A stretch of 35,421 bases of DNA from an uncultured Lachnospiraceae bacterium (GTDB lineage Bacteria; Bacillota; Clostridia; Lachnospirales; Lachnospiraceae): assembly GCA_902762955.1 (NCBI GenBank), contig CACWQH010000033.1, positions 1-35,421 on the forward strand, written 5' to 3'. The translations under genes were made by a program, and so were the position numbers. The notes beneath the pieces were generated by a model that had not been told where the DNA came from, did not search any database, and was given only the letters and a program-made list of their open reading frames with translations. How positions within the stretch are numbered: the stretch's first letter is position 1; each line of letters begins with the position of its first letter. Positions 16,218 to 26,118 of this stretch are shown piece by piece.

Positions 16218-17177
16218 ATGAAAAAATTATGGAAAAAGAAAGTAGCAGGTATATTAACACTCAGTCTTGCAGTTGCAAGTCTTCTAACCGGATGTGGTAA
16301 GAAAGAGGAAAAGAAGGAGGATAACCAGACAGTTGCAGAGGCTACGGAGGCAGCCGAAGGAAGTGAGGTTGATACCGAGGCACCGGTAGAAAAAAGAAAG
16401 ATAGTTATAGCAACATCGGGAGCAGGTCCTGAACCGTTTTGCTATACAGATGAGAGCGGAGAGCTTACAGGTTATGATATAGAGCTTATAAGACTTGTGT
16501 TTGAAGGACTTCCACAGTATGATGTTGAATTTGCAGTCTGCGAGTTCCAGTCGATATTTACAGGAATTGATACCGGTATCTATCAGGTAGGCTTAAACCA
16601 CCTTGGATATAATAAGGAAAGAGCAGAGAAATATCTTTACACAGATACCTATGATGTAGGAAGTCATTCCATAGCAGTAAGAAAAGGCTATGATGAGATA
16701 AAGTCACTTGCTGATATAGGTGGTCACAGCACACAGATAACAGCAGCAAGTGCCAATGAAACAACCTTCCTTCGATACAATGAGGAACACCCGGACAATC
16801 CGCTGGATCTTACTTATATAGAGGTTGACAATACACTTGTTGATGTTGCAAACGGTGTGGTTGATTTTGAGTATTTCACAACCGCAACCTTAGAGGCACA
16901 GATTGCTGAAAAAGGACTTGAGGATAAGATTGATTTAATTCCTGTACCTATCGAGGATTCAGAGAATTTCACAGGCGGACTTAAGGGTATATTCTACATC
17001 GTTGCTAAGGATGATACACAGCTTGCAGATGATATTAATGCAAGAATTGAAGAGCTTATAGCTGACGGTACAGTTGCCGAGCTTAGAGCAGAGTGGTTTG
17101 GTGACAGTGCAGATGAGCTTACACTTGAGTATGTTGAAAGATGTAAGGAATACATCGCAAATGAACTCTCAGAATAG
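16218..17177 (+). CDS. Amino-acid ABC transporter substrate-binding lipoprotein (cystine/polar amino acid type)
   Basis: A family 3 solute-binding lipoprotein of 319 residues. The signal peptide has Lys-rich residues 2-8, a hydrophobic core and the lipobox LLTGC, followed by an acidic Glu/Thr-rich linker. The mature part has the two-lobed fold (EPFCYTDESGELTGYDIEL at the start, ERAEKYLYTD, and the C-terminal LRAEWFGD). I chose the ATG at 16218 because the AGAGG site at 16205 is 8 bases away; the in-frame ATG at 16212 is too close. It is followed by one permease and one ATPase gene, the usual three-gene set. Placement beside sulfur genes suggests cystine or another sulfur amino acid, not provable here. 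Confidence 0.88.
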   Translation: MKKLWKKKVAGILTLSLAVASLLTGCGKKEEKKEDNQTVAEATEAAEGSEVDTEAPVEKRKIVIATSGAGPEPFCYTDESGELTGYDIELIRLVFEGLPQYDVEFAVCEFQSIFTGIDTGIYQVGLNHLGYNKERAEKYLYTDTYDVGSHSIAVRKGYDEIKSLADIGGHSTQITAASANETTFLRYNEEHPDNPLDLTYIEVDNTLVDVANGVVDFEYFTTATLEAQIAEKGLEDKIDLIPVPIEDSENFTGGLKGIFYIVAKDDTQLADDINARIEELIADGTVAELRAEWFGDSADELTLEYVERCKEYIANELSE

Positions 17178-17208
17178 GAATAAATTCAGTAAATAAGAGG
17201 GGATAAGT

Positions 17209-17985
17209 ATGTTAAATATATTTGATATTGATGTGGTTTTTAAAGATGTAAAATCATTATTGCTGTTTGTTCCTATAACTCTTTATATATCCGTGATTTC
17301 AGGAATCATCGGATTGGTGCTTGGCTTTTTGCTTGCAGTTGTGAGGATAAAAAAGATTCCTGTGCTTAATCAGATTGTAGGTGTATTTATATCCTTTATG
17401 AGAGGTACACCGATTATAGTGCAGCTATACATCACCTATTTTGGTATACCGATAGCATTTATGTATATCAATTACTATAAGGGAACTAATCTTCAGGTGG
17501 CAAATGTACCGCCGATAGTATACGCATTGTTTGCACTTGCACTTAACACCGGAGCGTTTTGTTCGGTTATTATCCAGTCTGCATTTGAGGCAATCAATCA
17601 GGGTGAGATAGAGGCGGCAGCAGCTCTCGGAATGACAGGAAGACAGAGAATGTTCCGAATCATCATACCGGAGGCACTTGAGCTTGCACTTCCTAATCTG
17701 GGTAATCAGTTTATAGGACTTATAAAGGGAACCTCCCTTGCATTTACCTGTTCTGTGGTTGAGATGACTGCACAGGCCAAGATAATAGGAGCAAGAGGAT
17801 ACAGATATTTTGAAGCATACGTAGCTTTGGCGATTATTTACTGGATCATGATAATAGTTATTGAACAGCTTATCAAGCTTATACTTCATCTTGTAAAAGT
17901 ACCTGATGTAGTAGGTGACATAGAAGATAAGAAGCTTTACAAAAAGCAGAAAAAACTCCTTAAAAAGCAGGGAGGGTTACTGTAA
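17209..17985 (+). CDS. Amino-acid ABC transporter permease
   Basis: A 258-residue inner-membrane permease of the HisM/GlnP group. Hydrophobic segments are visible near residues 16-45, 55-75, 95-125, 165-185 and 200-225. The EAA loop, EAAAALGMTGRQRMFRIIIP, is the coupling site for the ATPase. As in this family, one permease would form a homodimer. It overlaps the ATPase gene by one base (TAATG), so translation is coupled. The C-terminus is Lys-rich. Confidence 0.92.
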   Translation: MLNIFDIDVVFKDVKSLLLFVPITLYISVISGIIGLVLGFLLAVVRIKKIPVLNQIVGVFISFMRGTPIIVQLYITYFGIPIAFMYINYYKGTNLQVANVPPIVYALFALALNTGAFCSVIIQSAFEAINQGEIEAAAALGMTGRQRMFRIIIPEALELALPNLGNQFIGLIKGTSLAFTCSVVEMTAQAKIIGARGYRYFEAYVALAIIYWIMIIVIEQLIKLILHLVKVPDVVGDIEDKKLYKKQKKLLKKQGGLL

Positions 17986-18743
17986 TGATTAAAATACGTG
18001 ATATAAAGAAAAGTTTTTTTTCAAATAAGGTATTGGACGGAATAAGCTTTGATATCAAAGCCGGCGATGTAGTCGCCATAATCGGCCCATCCGGTACAGG
18101 TAAGTCCACCCTGCTAAGATGTATCAACAGTATTACAAAGCCTGACGGCGGAGTAATTGAGTTTGACGATTTTAAATTTGATACAAAGAACCACAGTAAA
18201 AAAGATTTGATAGAGCTTAGAAAAAAGACCTCGATGGTATTTCAGCAGTTCAATCTTTTTTCAAAAAAGACGGTTCTTAAAAATGTAATGGAGGGCTTAA
18301 CCGTTGTCCAAAAGATTCCTAAAAAGGAAGCAAAGGAGATTGCTATAAAAGAGCTTACAAAGGTTCATATGGATGATAGACAGCAATATTATCCAAAGCA
18401 TCTTTCGGGAGGACAACAGCAAAGGGTTGCCATTGCAAGAGCACTTGCCATGCAGCCGGAGCTTTTGCTTTTTGATGAGCCGACATCAGCACTTGATCCG
18501 GAGCTTGTGGGAGAGGTACTTGATACAATCAAAGAGATAGCCAATGAGGGTTATACTATGATTGTTGTATCTCATGAGATGAGCTTCGTAAGAAATGTAG
18601 CGACCAAGGTTATATTTATGGAAAACGGAAAAATTGTTGAGATGGGAACGGCAAGTCAGATATTTGATTCTCCTCAAAATGAAAGAACCAAGGAATTTCT
18701 GATTAAGAACAGAGTTTTGGTACAGCCTGAATACAGTATATGA
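17985..18743 (+). CDS. Amino-acid ABC transporter ATP-binding protein
   Basis: A 252-residue ATPase of the GlnQ/HisP group. Walker A is GPSGTGKST, the Q-loop is FQQFNLF, the signature is [15 protein letters not shown], Walker B is LLLFDEP with the D-loop SALD, and the switch histidine is in VVSHEM. It powers the importer made with the two upstream genes. The start overlaps the permease stop. No terminator is obvious after it, so the amidohydrolase gene may be in the same operon. Confidence 0.94.
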   Translation: MIKIRDIKKSFFSNKVLDGISFDIKAGDVVAIIGPSGTGKSTLLRCINSITKPDGGVIEFDDFKFDTKNHSKKDLIELRKKTSMVFQQFNLFSKKTVLKNVMEGLTVVQKIPKKEAKEIAIKELTKVHMDDRQQYYPKHLSGGQQQRVAIARALAMQPELLLFDEPTSALDPELVGEVLDTIKEIANEGYTMIVVSHEMSFVRNVATKVIFMENGKIVEMGTASQIFDSPQNERTKEFLIKNRVLVQPEYSI

Positions 18744-18840
18744 TTGGGCTTTTATAAGCGATATATTATTTTATGGTGATTATCAAAAGGTGAGAGAAAG
18801 GAGAAAATCCGATTATAAAAAAAAGACAATTGGATTTTAC

Positions 18841-20118
18841 ATGTTTGCTATGAGTAAGAAATTGATTAAGCATGCCGATTTATTTGATGGTAAAAATGAA
18901 AAATTAAAGGAAAATGTTAATATCGTTATAGAAAATAATCTTGTAAAGGAAGTTTTTTCAGGAGAGATTTCAGAAGAAAATTTTGATGAAATAATAGATG
19001 CATCCGGGCTTACAGCGATACCCGGACTTACCGATGCCCATGTTCATGTTTCACATAATCAAAGTGACAGGAATTATGAGGCAAGAGTTGATGAGATGGC
19101 GGTAAGGAGCACAAGGGTTGCCAAGGATATGCTGCTTCGTGGTTTTACTACTATCAGGGATGCGGGCGGGGTTACTTATGGGTTAAAGAAAAATATAGAT
19201 AATGGCTTCATAGACGGTCCGCGTATATATCCTTCAAATGCATATATATCACAGACCTGTGGCCATGCAGATAAAAGGCACAGTCCGATAGCAGAGCATC
19301 TTCCTGACGGAAGCTGGACATCGCCTACTCTTCAACAGCATTTAAACTATGTTGCAGACGGTCCGGCAGAGGTCTTAAGAGCAGTGAGAGAGCAGTTTAT
19401 CCTTGGCGCCTCCCAGATAAAAATCATGGCTGGCGGTGGTGTATCAAGTACCTATGATCCCATACAGACAGTGCAGTTTACATATGAGGAAATGAAAGCT
19501 GCGGTAGATGCGGCAAAGGATTTCGGAACTTATGTTATGGCACATCTTTATACACCGGCATCTATCCAAAGGGCAGTCAAGGCGGGTGTAAAAAGTCTTG
19601 AGCATACCAATCTTATGGATGATGAAACTGCCAAGATAATCAGTGAAACAGCAGATGTGTGGGTTATGCCGGGACCACAGTTCGGTCGACCGATAGAATC
19701 CCATGGAGATAATCAGCCGGAATCAATATTAAAGAAGGCGGCTTTCGTAAGAGCCGGAGAAGAAATCGCAACCGAAGCAATAAACAAATACAATTTAAAT
19801 ATCGTTTTCGGAACGGATTCCTTTGGTGATCCTGATTATATCGAAAAGCATCAGTTAGAGGATTTTTCATATTTTAAGAAAAGATTCGGAAGCTTTAAGG
19901 GACTGGTTGCCGCAACGGGTAATGTATATGAGCTGACAAAGCTTACCACCTATCAGAATCCTTATCCGGACGGAAAAATCGGGGTGCTTGAAGAGGGTTC
20001 ATATGCAGACATTTTACTTGTAAAAGGAAATCCTGTTATCGACCTTGATATACTTGCTGATGAGGATAACATTAAGCTTATAATGAAGGATGCAAAGGTT
20101 TATAAAAATATTTTATAA
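18841..20118 (+). CDS. Amidohydrolase (imidazolonepropionase / Xaa-Pro dipeptidase-like)
   Basis: A 425-residue TIM-barrel metal-dependent hydrolase. Metal ligands are visible in DAHVHVSH (the HxH pair), the likely carbamylated lysine in QIKIMAGGG, histidines in VMAHLY and SLEHTN, and the aspartate in VFGTDSFGD. The N- and C-terminal composite beta domain (ASGLTAIPGLTD; GVLEEGSYADILLVKGNP) is standard. Family members cleave dipeptides or cyclic amides. The frame is open from a GTG at 18790, but homology begins at MSKKLIKHADLFDG, so 18841 or 18850 is likely; no good ribosome site sits right before either, and a GGAG lies about 38 bases upstream. Following an amino-acid importer, it may process an imported peptide or amide. 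Confidence 0.8.
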   Translation: MFAMSKKLIKHADLFDGKNEKLKENVNIVIENNLVKEVFSGEISEENFDEIIDASGLTAIPGLTDAHVHVSHNQSDRNYEARVDEMAVRSTRVAKDMLLRGFTTIRDAGGVTYGLKKNIDNGFIDGPRIYPSNAYISQTCGHADKRHSPIAEHLPDGSWTSPTLQQHLNYVADGPAEVLRAVREQFILGASQIKIMAGGGVSSTYDPIQTVQFTYEEMKAAVDAAKDFGTYVMAHLYTPASIQRAVKAGVKSLEHTNLMDDETAKIISETADVWVMPGPQFGRPIESHGDNQPESILKKAAFVRAGEEIATEAINKYNLNIVFGTDSFGDPDYIEKHQLEDFSYFKKRFGSFKGLVAATGNVYELTKLTTYQNPYPDGKIGVLEEGSYADILLVKGNPVIDLDILADEDNIKLIMKDAKVYKNIL

Positions 20119-20345
20119 GTGAAAGGGATTAATTAGACAAAATATAATAGCTTTAATATAAATTGTAAGTAATTTTATTTGATATAAGAAAAAGCTATAA
20201 CCAATTAGAGATTTTAGGTATTGTACTGATTTTTTAATTTGAGGTAGACTATAATTCATAGCAAAAAAATTAAAATATATTGATTTTCTATATGTTATTA
20301 TATTATGCTTTGCTATAATAAGATAAAAAATCAGGAGATATCAAA

Positions 20346-21257
20346 ATGACAATTGCCCAGCTTAAATATGTTGTAGAGGTTGCAAAAACAAAATCCATAA
20401 ATGCTGCTGCCCAGGCACTTTTTATATCACAGTCGGGACTTTCCACTGCGATAAAGGAGCTTGAGGAGGAAATCGGTGTAACGCTTTTTAACCGTACAAA
20501 CAGAGGTATCAGCATCACAAGTGATGGCGAGACCTTTATTCGTTACGCCAACAATGTGCTGCTTCAGTACAGATTTATGGAGGAAAAGTATTTTGGAGGA
20601 AGTGAGGTTAAATCACCTTTCTCTGTTTCCATGCATCACTCAACCTTTGCAACAAAGATATTTGCTCAGATTATAAAGGAGTTTGGCATTGCCGATTATG
20701 AATATTCACTTTTTGAAACTACAACCAAGACAGTGCTTGATAATATCAGGCTTGCAAAAAGTGAGCTGGGAGTTCTTTATATAAGCAGCTTTAACAGAGA
20801 TTACTATGACAAGGTATTTAAGGAATCAGACCTTAGCTTTGAGGTGCTCGGTTCATTTCCAATCTGCGCTTATGTAAGTGAAAATCATCCTTTGGCTGAT
20901 AAAAAAGAGGTTTTGCTCTCTGAACTTGAGGATTATCCTTGTCTTATATTTGATCAGGATGAAAACAGCAGCTTTTATTTTTATGAGGAAATCATAAGCG
21001 CTTATCAGTATAAAAATATTATAAGGACAAGTGACAGAGGCACAACACTTGAGCTTTTGGCAGAGACCTTTGCATATTCTGTCGGAATAGGCACATTTTT
21101 TGACGAGAAGCATGAGAAGGGACTTACTGCTATCAGTATAAAAACGGATGAAAGGATAGATGTGGGATATATAAAAAGAAATCACACCGTCCTGTCTGAA
21201 CCCGGCGAAAGATACATAGAACTCTTTAAGCAATATGTTAAGGAGTATGGACTTTGA
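20346..21257 (+). CDS. LysR-family transcriptional regulator (paralogue of the first)
   Basis: A 303-residue LysR regulator, colinear with the one at 310: MTIAQLKYVVEVAKTKSINA for the helix-turn-helix start, and shared stretches such as FSVSM, ELGVLYIS and EDYPCL in the effector domain. An AGGAG site precedes the ATG. The 227-base AT-rich gap upstream has no gene; it holds a TATAAT at 20314 and the half-sites ACTATAA (20248) and GCTATAA (20312), similar to half of the Met-box-like site of the first LysR. It likely controls itself and the MATE and MalY genes after it. Confidence 0.9.
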   Translation: MTIAQLKYVVEVAKTKSINAAAQALFISQSGLSTAIKELEEEIGVTLFNRTNRGISITSDGETFIRYANNVLLQYRFMEEKYFGGSEVKSPFSVSMHHSTFATKIFAQIIKEFGIADYEYSLFETTTKTVLDNIRLAKSELGVLYISSFNRDYYDKVFKESDLSFEVLGSFPICAYVSENHPLADKKEVLLSELEDYPCLIFDQDENSSFYFYEEIISAYQYKNIIRTSDRGTTLELLAETFAYSVGIGTFFDEKHEKGLTAISIKTDERIDVGYIKRNHTVLSEPGERYIELFKQYVKEYGL

Positions 21258-21308
21258 TTTTGAGTGGAAAAATGATTAAAACCTTTTGTAAATATAAATA
21301 AATGTGAT

Positions 21309-21350
21309 AAAATGGCTTTGGTTTAATTAATTAAATTGAAGTCATTTTTA
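21309..21350 (+). terminator. Probable terminator after the second LysR gene
   Basis: AAAATGGCTT (21309-21318) pairs with AAGTCATTTT (21339-21348), with one G-T pair, around an AT-rich inner palindrome, and ends in a T-run. The stem is GC-poor, so the strength is uncertain. Confidence 0.5.
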
Positions 21351-21407
21351 GTTTGACTATAAATTGATTAAAGAATAATTACTAATTTGTTTAAAAGGTA
21401 ACTATAA

Positions 21408-22742
21408 ATGTATAAGCATAAAAATCTACTTGCAGAATTAATCATCCTTGCCATACCTACCATATGCGAGGAGATACTCAGTACTCTTCTTCAGTATGTG
21501 GATACGGCTATGGTTGGACATTTGGGTGAAGAGGCCACTGCGGCAGTAAGCACTACCACGACTATCGGCTGGCTTATCGGAGGATTTTTACATTCGATTG
21601 GTGTTGCTTTGCTCGCTATGATGTCCAAATCCGTAGGCGAAGGAAATGAAGAAAAACTCAAAAAATTAGCCGGACAGGCGGTAATACTTGTTATAGGCTC
21701 GGGACTTTTGGTCGGTGTGCTTGCACTTTCGCTTGCCCGTTATATCCCGTTTTGGATGGGTGCCGATGCACAGGTAAGACCTGATGCATATAAGTATTTC
21801 TTAATAATAAGCATACCTATGGTATTTCGTGCGGCGGCACTTATATTCGGTTCGTGTATAAGGGCAACCCTTGATACCAAGAGCCCGATGATTGTAAATG
21901 TAATTGCAAATGTATTCAATATAATCCTTGACTGGATATTTATATATGTGCTTGATATGGGCGTTACAGGTGCGGCATATGCAACGGCAATCTGCTATAC
22001 TGTAGCAGGTACGCTTATGTTCATTGTATTTATTAATAAAAAGAAGCTTGGACTTACAAAGCATAGTATAAAGGCAGATAAAGGGCTTTTATCCGAGATT
22101 GGTAAGGTTGCTCTTCCGGTAGCGGGAACAAGGGCGACAGCCTCACTTGGATATGTGGTATTTGCAGGACTTGTATCCGGTATGGGCACAAGTATATTTG
22201 CGGCACATTCCATAGCGGTAAATGCAGAGACCATATTTTACATACCCGGCTTTGGAATTAGCTCAGCGACATCGGCACTTATCGGTGTAGCATACGGAGA
22301 AAGAAATTTAGACAGAATAAAGAAAATTATGAAGCTCAGTACCATCATAACCATAGGGGTTATGCTTATAAACGGAATCATACTTTATGTATGTGCGCTT
22401 CCGCTTATGAAGGTTTTTACAAGCAGTATAAATGCGGCCACGCTTGGTGCGAGGATGCTTAAAATTGTGGCATTTACAGAACCGTTCTTTGGGCTTATGA
22501 TAGCTATGCAGGGTGTATTTTACGGTCTGGGAAAAACCGGACAGGTATTTATAATAGAGACCTTCAGCATGTGGGGGATAAGGATTATATTTACCATACT
22601 TTGTGTTAAGCTTTGGCACACCGGACTTACAGAAGTCTGGTACTGCATGATAGCGGATAATATATGTAAGGCAAGTCTTCTTGGACTGTCTATGATAATA
22701 TTTTCAAAACGGAAGTTGCCGCTTTTGATGGAGGAAGGATGA
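21408..22742 (+). CDS. MATE-family multidrug/metabolite exporter
   Basis: A 444-residue membrane protein with about 12 hydrophobic segments and the MATE halves starting AIPTICEEILSTLLQYVDTA and, near residue 235, ALPVAGTRATASLGYV. It exports cationic or other small molecules using Na+ or H+. An AAGG site lies 7 bases before the ATG. Half-sites ACTATAAA occur 55 bases upstream and again just before the ATG, like those by the LysR genes. Between a LysR and a C-S lyase, it might export an amino-acid-derived product; this is inference. Confidence 0.88.
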   Translation: MYKHKNLLAELIILAIPTICEEILSTLLQYVDTAMVGHLGEEATAAVSTTTTIGWLIGGFLHSIGVALLAMMSKSVGEGNEEKLKKLAGQAVILVIGSGLLVGVLALSLARYIPFWMGADAQVRPDAYKYFLIISIPMVFRAAALIFGSCIRATLDTKSPMIVNVIANVFNIILDWIFIYVLDMGVTGAAYATAICYTVAGTLMFIVFINKKKLGLTKHSIKADKGLLSEIGKVALPVAGTRATASLGYVVFAGLVSGMGTSIFAAHSIAVNAETIFYIPGFGISSATSALIGVAYGERNLDRIKKIMKLSTIITIGVMLINGIILYVCALPLMKVFTSSINAATLGARMLKIVAFTEPFFGLMIAMQGVFYGLGKTGQVFIIETFSMWGIRIIFTILCVKLWHTGLTEVWYCMIADNICKASLLGLSMIIFSKRKLPLLMEEG

Positions 22743-22790
22743 CTAAAAAAGCTTTATAGGTTATTGAAGAAAGGAGATTTATAACAGCTT

Positions 22791-23969
22791 ATGGATAACG
22801 AATTAAGATATGATTTTGATAAAATGACGGACAGAAAGGGAACCTATTCCATCAAATGGAGAGTTGGTGAAAATGAGCTCCCGATGTGGATTGCGGATAT
22901 GGATTTTGAAACTGCGCCGGAGATTGTGGCAGCACTTGAAAAAAGGGTAGCAGGTAGAATATTCGGATACTCGGATATACCGGATGAGTGGTATGAGGCG
23001 TATATAGGCTGGTGGAAGAGACGACACGGCGTAGAGATAAAAAAAGAGTGGCTTATATACAGTGCCGGGGTAATACCTACTATCTCAAGCACGGTAAGAA
23101 AGCTTTCCGCACCGGCGGAAAAGGTTGTTATACTAACACCGGTTTACAATATGTTTTATAACTGCATTTTAAATAACGGAAGAACCGTGGTTGAAAGTAA
23201 GCTTATCTATAAGGACGGAAGCTACAGTATAGATTACGAGGATTTGGAAGAAAAGCTGGCGGATCCTCAGACCGCTCTTATGGTATTTTGCAATCCTCAC
23301 AATCCGGTTGGAAGGATATGGAGCAGGGAGGAATTAACAAGAGTCGGAGAACTTTGCATAGAACATGACGTAAGGCTTATCGTGGATGAGATACATTGTG
23401 ATTTGACGGATCCGGATAAGGAATATGTACCGTTTGCATCTCTTGAAGATAAAATAGTTGATAATGCAATTATAGCCATAGCGCCGACCAAGACCTTTAA
23501 CATAGCCGGGTTACAGACATCGGCGGTCGTAGCTAAGGACAGGGCAATCCGGCATAAGGTATGGAGACAGATAAATACCGATGAGGTGGGCGAGCCAAAT
23601 GCATTTGCCATAGATGTGGTATTGGCTGCTTTTAACGAGGGAGAAAAATGGCTTGATGAATTAAGGCGTTATATATATAATAATAAATGTTTGGTAAAAG
23701 AATACATTGAAGAAAATATCAAGGAAATATCGCTGGTTCCATCGGAAGCGACATACCTTCTTTGGCTTGATTGCGGAGATCTTACCAACAATTCAAGAGA
23801 GCTTATGAAACACATAAGAAAGGAAACGGGGCTTTATCTGTCTGCCGGAACGCATTATGGTCCGGGTGGCGAAAGCTTTTTAAGATTAAACATAGCCTGC
23901 CCTAAGGAAAGACTTATGGACGGCCTGGCACGACTTGAAAAAGGAATACATTCTTATAAGGGAGTATAA
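22791..23969 (+). CDS. MalY/PatB family C-S lyase / aminotransferase (copy 2)
   Basis: A 392-residue PLP enzyme of the same family as the gene at 2538: ELPMWIADMDF (29-39), CNPHNPVGR (167-175), VDEIH (198-202) and the PLP lysine in APTKTFNIAG (Lys234). The likely activity is a cystathionine beta-lyase or C-S beta-lyase. It follows the MATE gene by 48 bases with an AAAGGAG site and is directly followed by the DUF3737 gene. Sequence differs clearly from copy 1, so substrate preference may differ. Confidence 0.9.
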   Translation: MDNELRYDFDKMTDRKGTYSIKWRVGENELPMWIADMDFETAPEIVAALEKRVAGRIFGYSDIPDEWYEAYIGWWKRRHGVEIKKEWLIYSAGVIPTISSTVRKLSAPAEKVVILTPVYNMFYNCILNNGRTVVESKLIYKDGSYSIDYEDLEEKLADPQTALMVFCNPHNPVGRIWSREELTRVGELCIEHDVRLIVDEIHCDLTDPDKEYVPFASLEDKIVDNAIIAIAPTKTFNIAGLQTSAVVAKDRAIRHKVWRQINTDEVGEPNAFAIDVVLAAFNEGEKWLDELRRYIYNNKCLVKEYIEENIKEISLVPSEATYLLWLDCGDLTNNSRELMKHIRKETGLYLSAGTHYGPGGESFLRLNIACPKERLMDGLARLEKGIHSYKGV

Positions 23970-23970
23970 A

Positions 23971-24825
23971 ATGGACAGTACGATGACTAAGATAACAGGA
24001 AAAAAATATGAGGGAGAGCGTTCGCTGTTTATGGCGAGGGATCTTGATATAGAGGATACGATATTTGGTGAGGGTGAATCACCGCTTAAGGAAAGTCGGA
24101 ATATTAAGCTTTACAACAGTATGTTTAAGTGGAAGTATCCGCTCTGGTATTCCAAGGATATAACGGTAAAAAACTGCTCTTGGTTTGAGATGGCAAGAGC
24201 CGGAGTCTGGTACACTGAAAATATTAGCATTGAGGACTCGGCTATCGAGGCACCGAAGAATTTCAGAAGATGCAAAAACCTTTCACTTAATAATGTATCA
24301 CTTTCGGATGCCAAGGAAACCCTTTGGAACTGTGAGGATGTAACCCTTACAAATGTAACGGCAAAGGGTACATATTTCGGAATGAATACAAAAAACATAA
24401 AGGTGGAAAACCTTACCCTTTACGGAGACTATTCCTTTGACGGAGGAAAAAATATAGAGGTAAGGAACTCAAAGCTTTTATCTAAGGATGCATTTTGGAA
24501 CTGCGAAAATGTGGTTGTGTATGATTCCTTTATATCGGGAGAGTACCTTGGTTGGAACTCAAAGAACCTTACATTTATAAATTGTACGATAGAGAGCTTA
24601 CAGGGAATGTGCTACATAGAAAACCTTGTAATGAAAAACTGCAAGCTTCTTGATACTACACTTTCCTTTGAGTACTCAACCGTTGATGCAGAAATAGAAG
24701 GTCACATCGACAGCGTGAAAAATCCGATAAGCGGCAGCATAACCGCCGATTCCATAGGAGAACTGATTATGGAAGAGGATAAGGTGGATGTGAGCAAAAC
24801 AAAGATAATTATCAGAGGGGAATAA
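23971..24825 (+). CDS. DUF3737 family beta-helix protein
   Basis: A 284-residue protein of the DUF3737 family, common in Lachnospiraceae and Bacteroidetes. It is built from short repeats of the form xxVxNxxxxxx with many Asn, Cys and Trp (NISIEDSAIEA, NVSLSDAKETLWNCEDVTLT, NIEVRNSKLLSKDAFWNCEN), which predicts a right-handed parallel beta-helix. There is no signal peptide, so it is cytoplasmic. The start at 23971 has the AAGGGAG site 7 bases upstream, one base after the MalY stop; an earlier in-frame ATG at 23935 lies inside malY. Function unknown; it often travels with MalY-type aminotransferases in my recollection. Confidence 0.85.
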   Translation: MDSTMTKITGKKYEGERSLFMARDLDIEDTIFGEGESPLKESRNIKLYNSMFKWKYPLWYSKDITVKNCSWFEMARAGVWYTENISIEDSAIEAPKNFRRCKNLSLNNVSLSDAKETLWNCEDVTLTNVTAKGTYFGMNTKNIKVENLTLYGDYSFDGGKNIEVRNSKLLSKDAFWNCENVVVYDSFISGEYLGWNSKNLTFINCTIESLQGMCYIENLVMKNCKLLDTTLSFEYSTVDAEIEGHIDSVKNPISGSITADSIGELIMEEDKVDVSKTKIIIRGE

Positions 24826-24895
24826 TATATATTAAATTTATGAAATATCATTTTGTGATTTCCGGATAATATGTTATATGAGAGGATAATGAAAA

Positions 24896-26056
24896 ATGAT
24901 AAGAAGAAAATTTAGAAAAAAATCAGTAGTTTTGATAACAACGTTTATTTTAGCACTCTCGCTTTCCGGATGTGGAAGCAATAAAAAGGACAAAAAAATA
25001 GCATTCAATGGAAGTGAAGACAATACATCCGCTGAAAGTACAGAAGATACAACAGAAAATACAGTGGAAAATACTGCAGAGAAAAATAATACAGCCGAGG
25101 AAGACAAAAGTGAATTGGATTATGAGGTTGTTTATGCTCCGGTTAAAGATGAGGTTCTTGATTTAATTATAAACGGATATGATTATGAGAAGGATTATGT
25201 TTATCCTTCTTCCGGTATTATGGAAAGTGTTATGTATCGTACAAAAACAGATTTGCTGAATAATATCGGATACGTTATCGAGGATATAAACGGTGATGGT
25301 ATACCTGAGCTTTTAATTGGCGAAGATATGGTCGGCTATTATGATGATATTACGGATGAAAGTTATATCTACAACGGATATACCTATAAGGATGGCGAAA
25401 TAGTATGTTTCCTTGAAGGCTGGGCGAGAAGCAGCTACAGATGGATGGGAAACGGAAACTTTTTTTATACCGGTTCTTCAAGTGCTATGAGCAGTATGTT
25501 TGGACAGTGCTGCTTAAATGCAGATGGAACAGAGCTTGAATGGGTTGACTTTTATTATAGTGATGAGGTCGGTGACGGAAGCATAGGCTTTTATCACAAT
25601 ACCTCGGGTATGGTTGATGCATCCGCATCCGAGAGACTTGACCTTTCAGATGAAGACTTTTGGGGTCTTATGGATAACTATAAATGTGGGCTGCTTGACT
25701 GGAATCTGATCGGAGAAGGAATAGAGTTATCGGATGAAGACAAAATGATGGATGATATTATCGGTGATTGGTTATTTCCAAACGGCGCAGTTCTTTCTTT
25801 AAATAACGGTGACAGTTGGACCCTTTATGATGATGAAGGAAACTGGCTTTTTGGAGGCGACTTTGAGACTGATGACCAGCTTGGAGATTTTCAGATTAGA
25901 CTTTTCAGTGAGGTGGGAGATACCGGAAATAATCAGGTGGCAACCGGAACATTTTATTATGACGCTGACGGCTATCCGGCATTAGATGTCGAATTTGAAA
26001 AGTACCTTACTGAATTTACCGATGGAAAGGTAACATTAAATAAGGGATTGCAGTAA
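24896..26056 (+). CDS. Secreted lipoprotein with EF-hand-like segment, function unknown
   Basis: A 386-residue lipoprotein: Lys/Arg-rich start, hydrophobic core and lipobox ALSLSGC (about 20-26), then a Glu/Thr/Asn-rich low-complexity linker to about residue 75. The folded part contains EDINGDGIPELLIGED, a D-x-N-x-D-G calcium-binding-like loop seen in cell-surface proteins of gut clostridia, and a C-terminal beta-rich half ending in FYYDADGYPALDVEFEKY, like small lipocalin-style domains. I do not recognise a named family. It ends before a bidirectional terminator shared with the convergent ABC exporter operon. Confidence 0.8.
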   Translation: MIRRKFRKKSVVLITTFILALSLSGCGSNKKDKKIAFNGSEDNTSAESTEDTTENTVENTAEKNNTAEEDKSELDYEVVYAPVKDEVLDLIINGYDYEKDYVYPSSGIMESVMYRTKTDLLNNIGYVIEDINGDGIPELLIGEDMVGYYDDITDESYIYNGYTYKDGEIVCFLEGWARSSYRWMGNGNFFYTGSSSAMSSMFGQCCLNADGTELEWVDFYYSDEVGDGSIGFYHNTSGMVDASASERLDLSDEDFWGLMDNYKCGLLDWNLIGEGIELSDEDKMMDDIIGDWLFPNGAVLSLNNGDSWTLYDDEGNWLFGGDFETDDQLGDFQIRLFSEVGDTGNNQVATGTFYYDADGYPALDVEFEKYLTEFTDGKVTLNKGLQ

Positions 26057-26118
26057 GGCTGAGATTGTTTATAAAGGTCTTACCAACTTTATCATAGAGT
26101 AATTTCATTAGAATAAAA

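Noticed and set aside
20147-20198. ATAGCTTT/AAAGCTAT inverted pair after the amidohydrolase as a terminator
   Set aside because: The arms are 36 bases apart, AT-rich and without a T-run.
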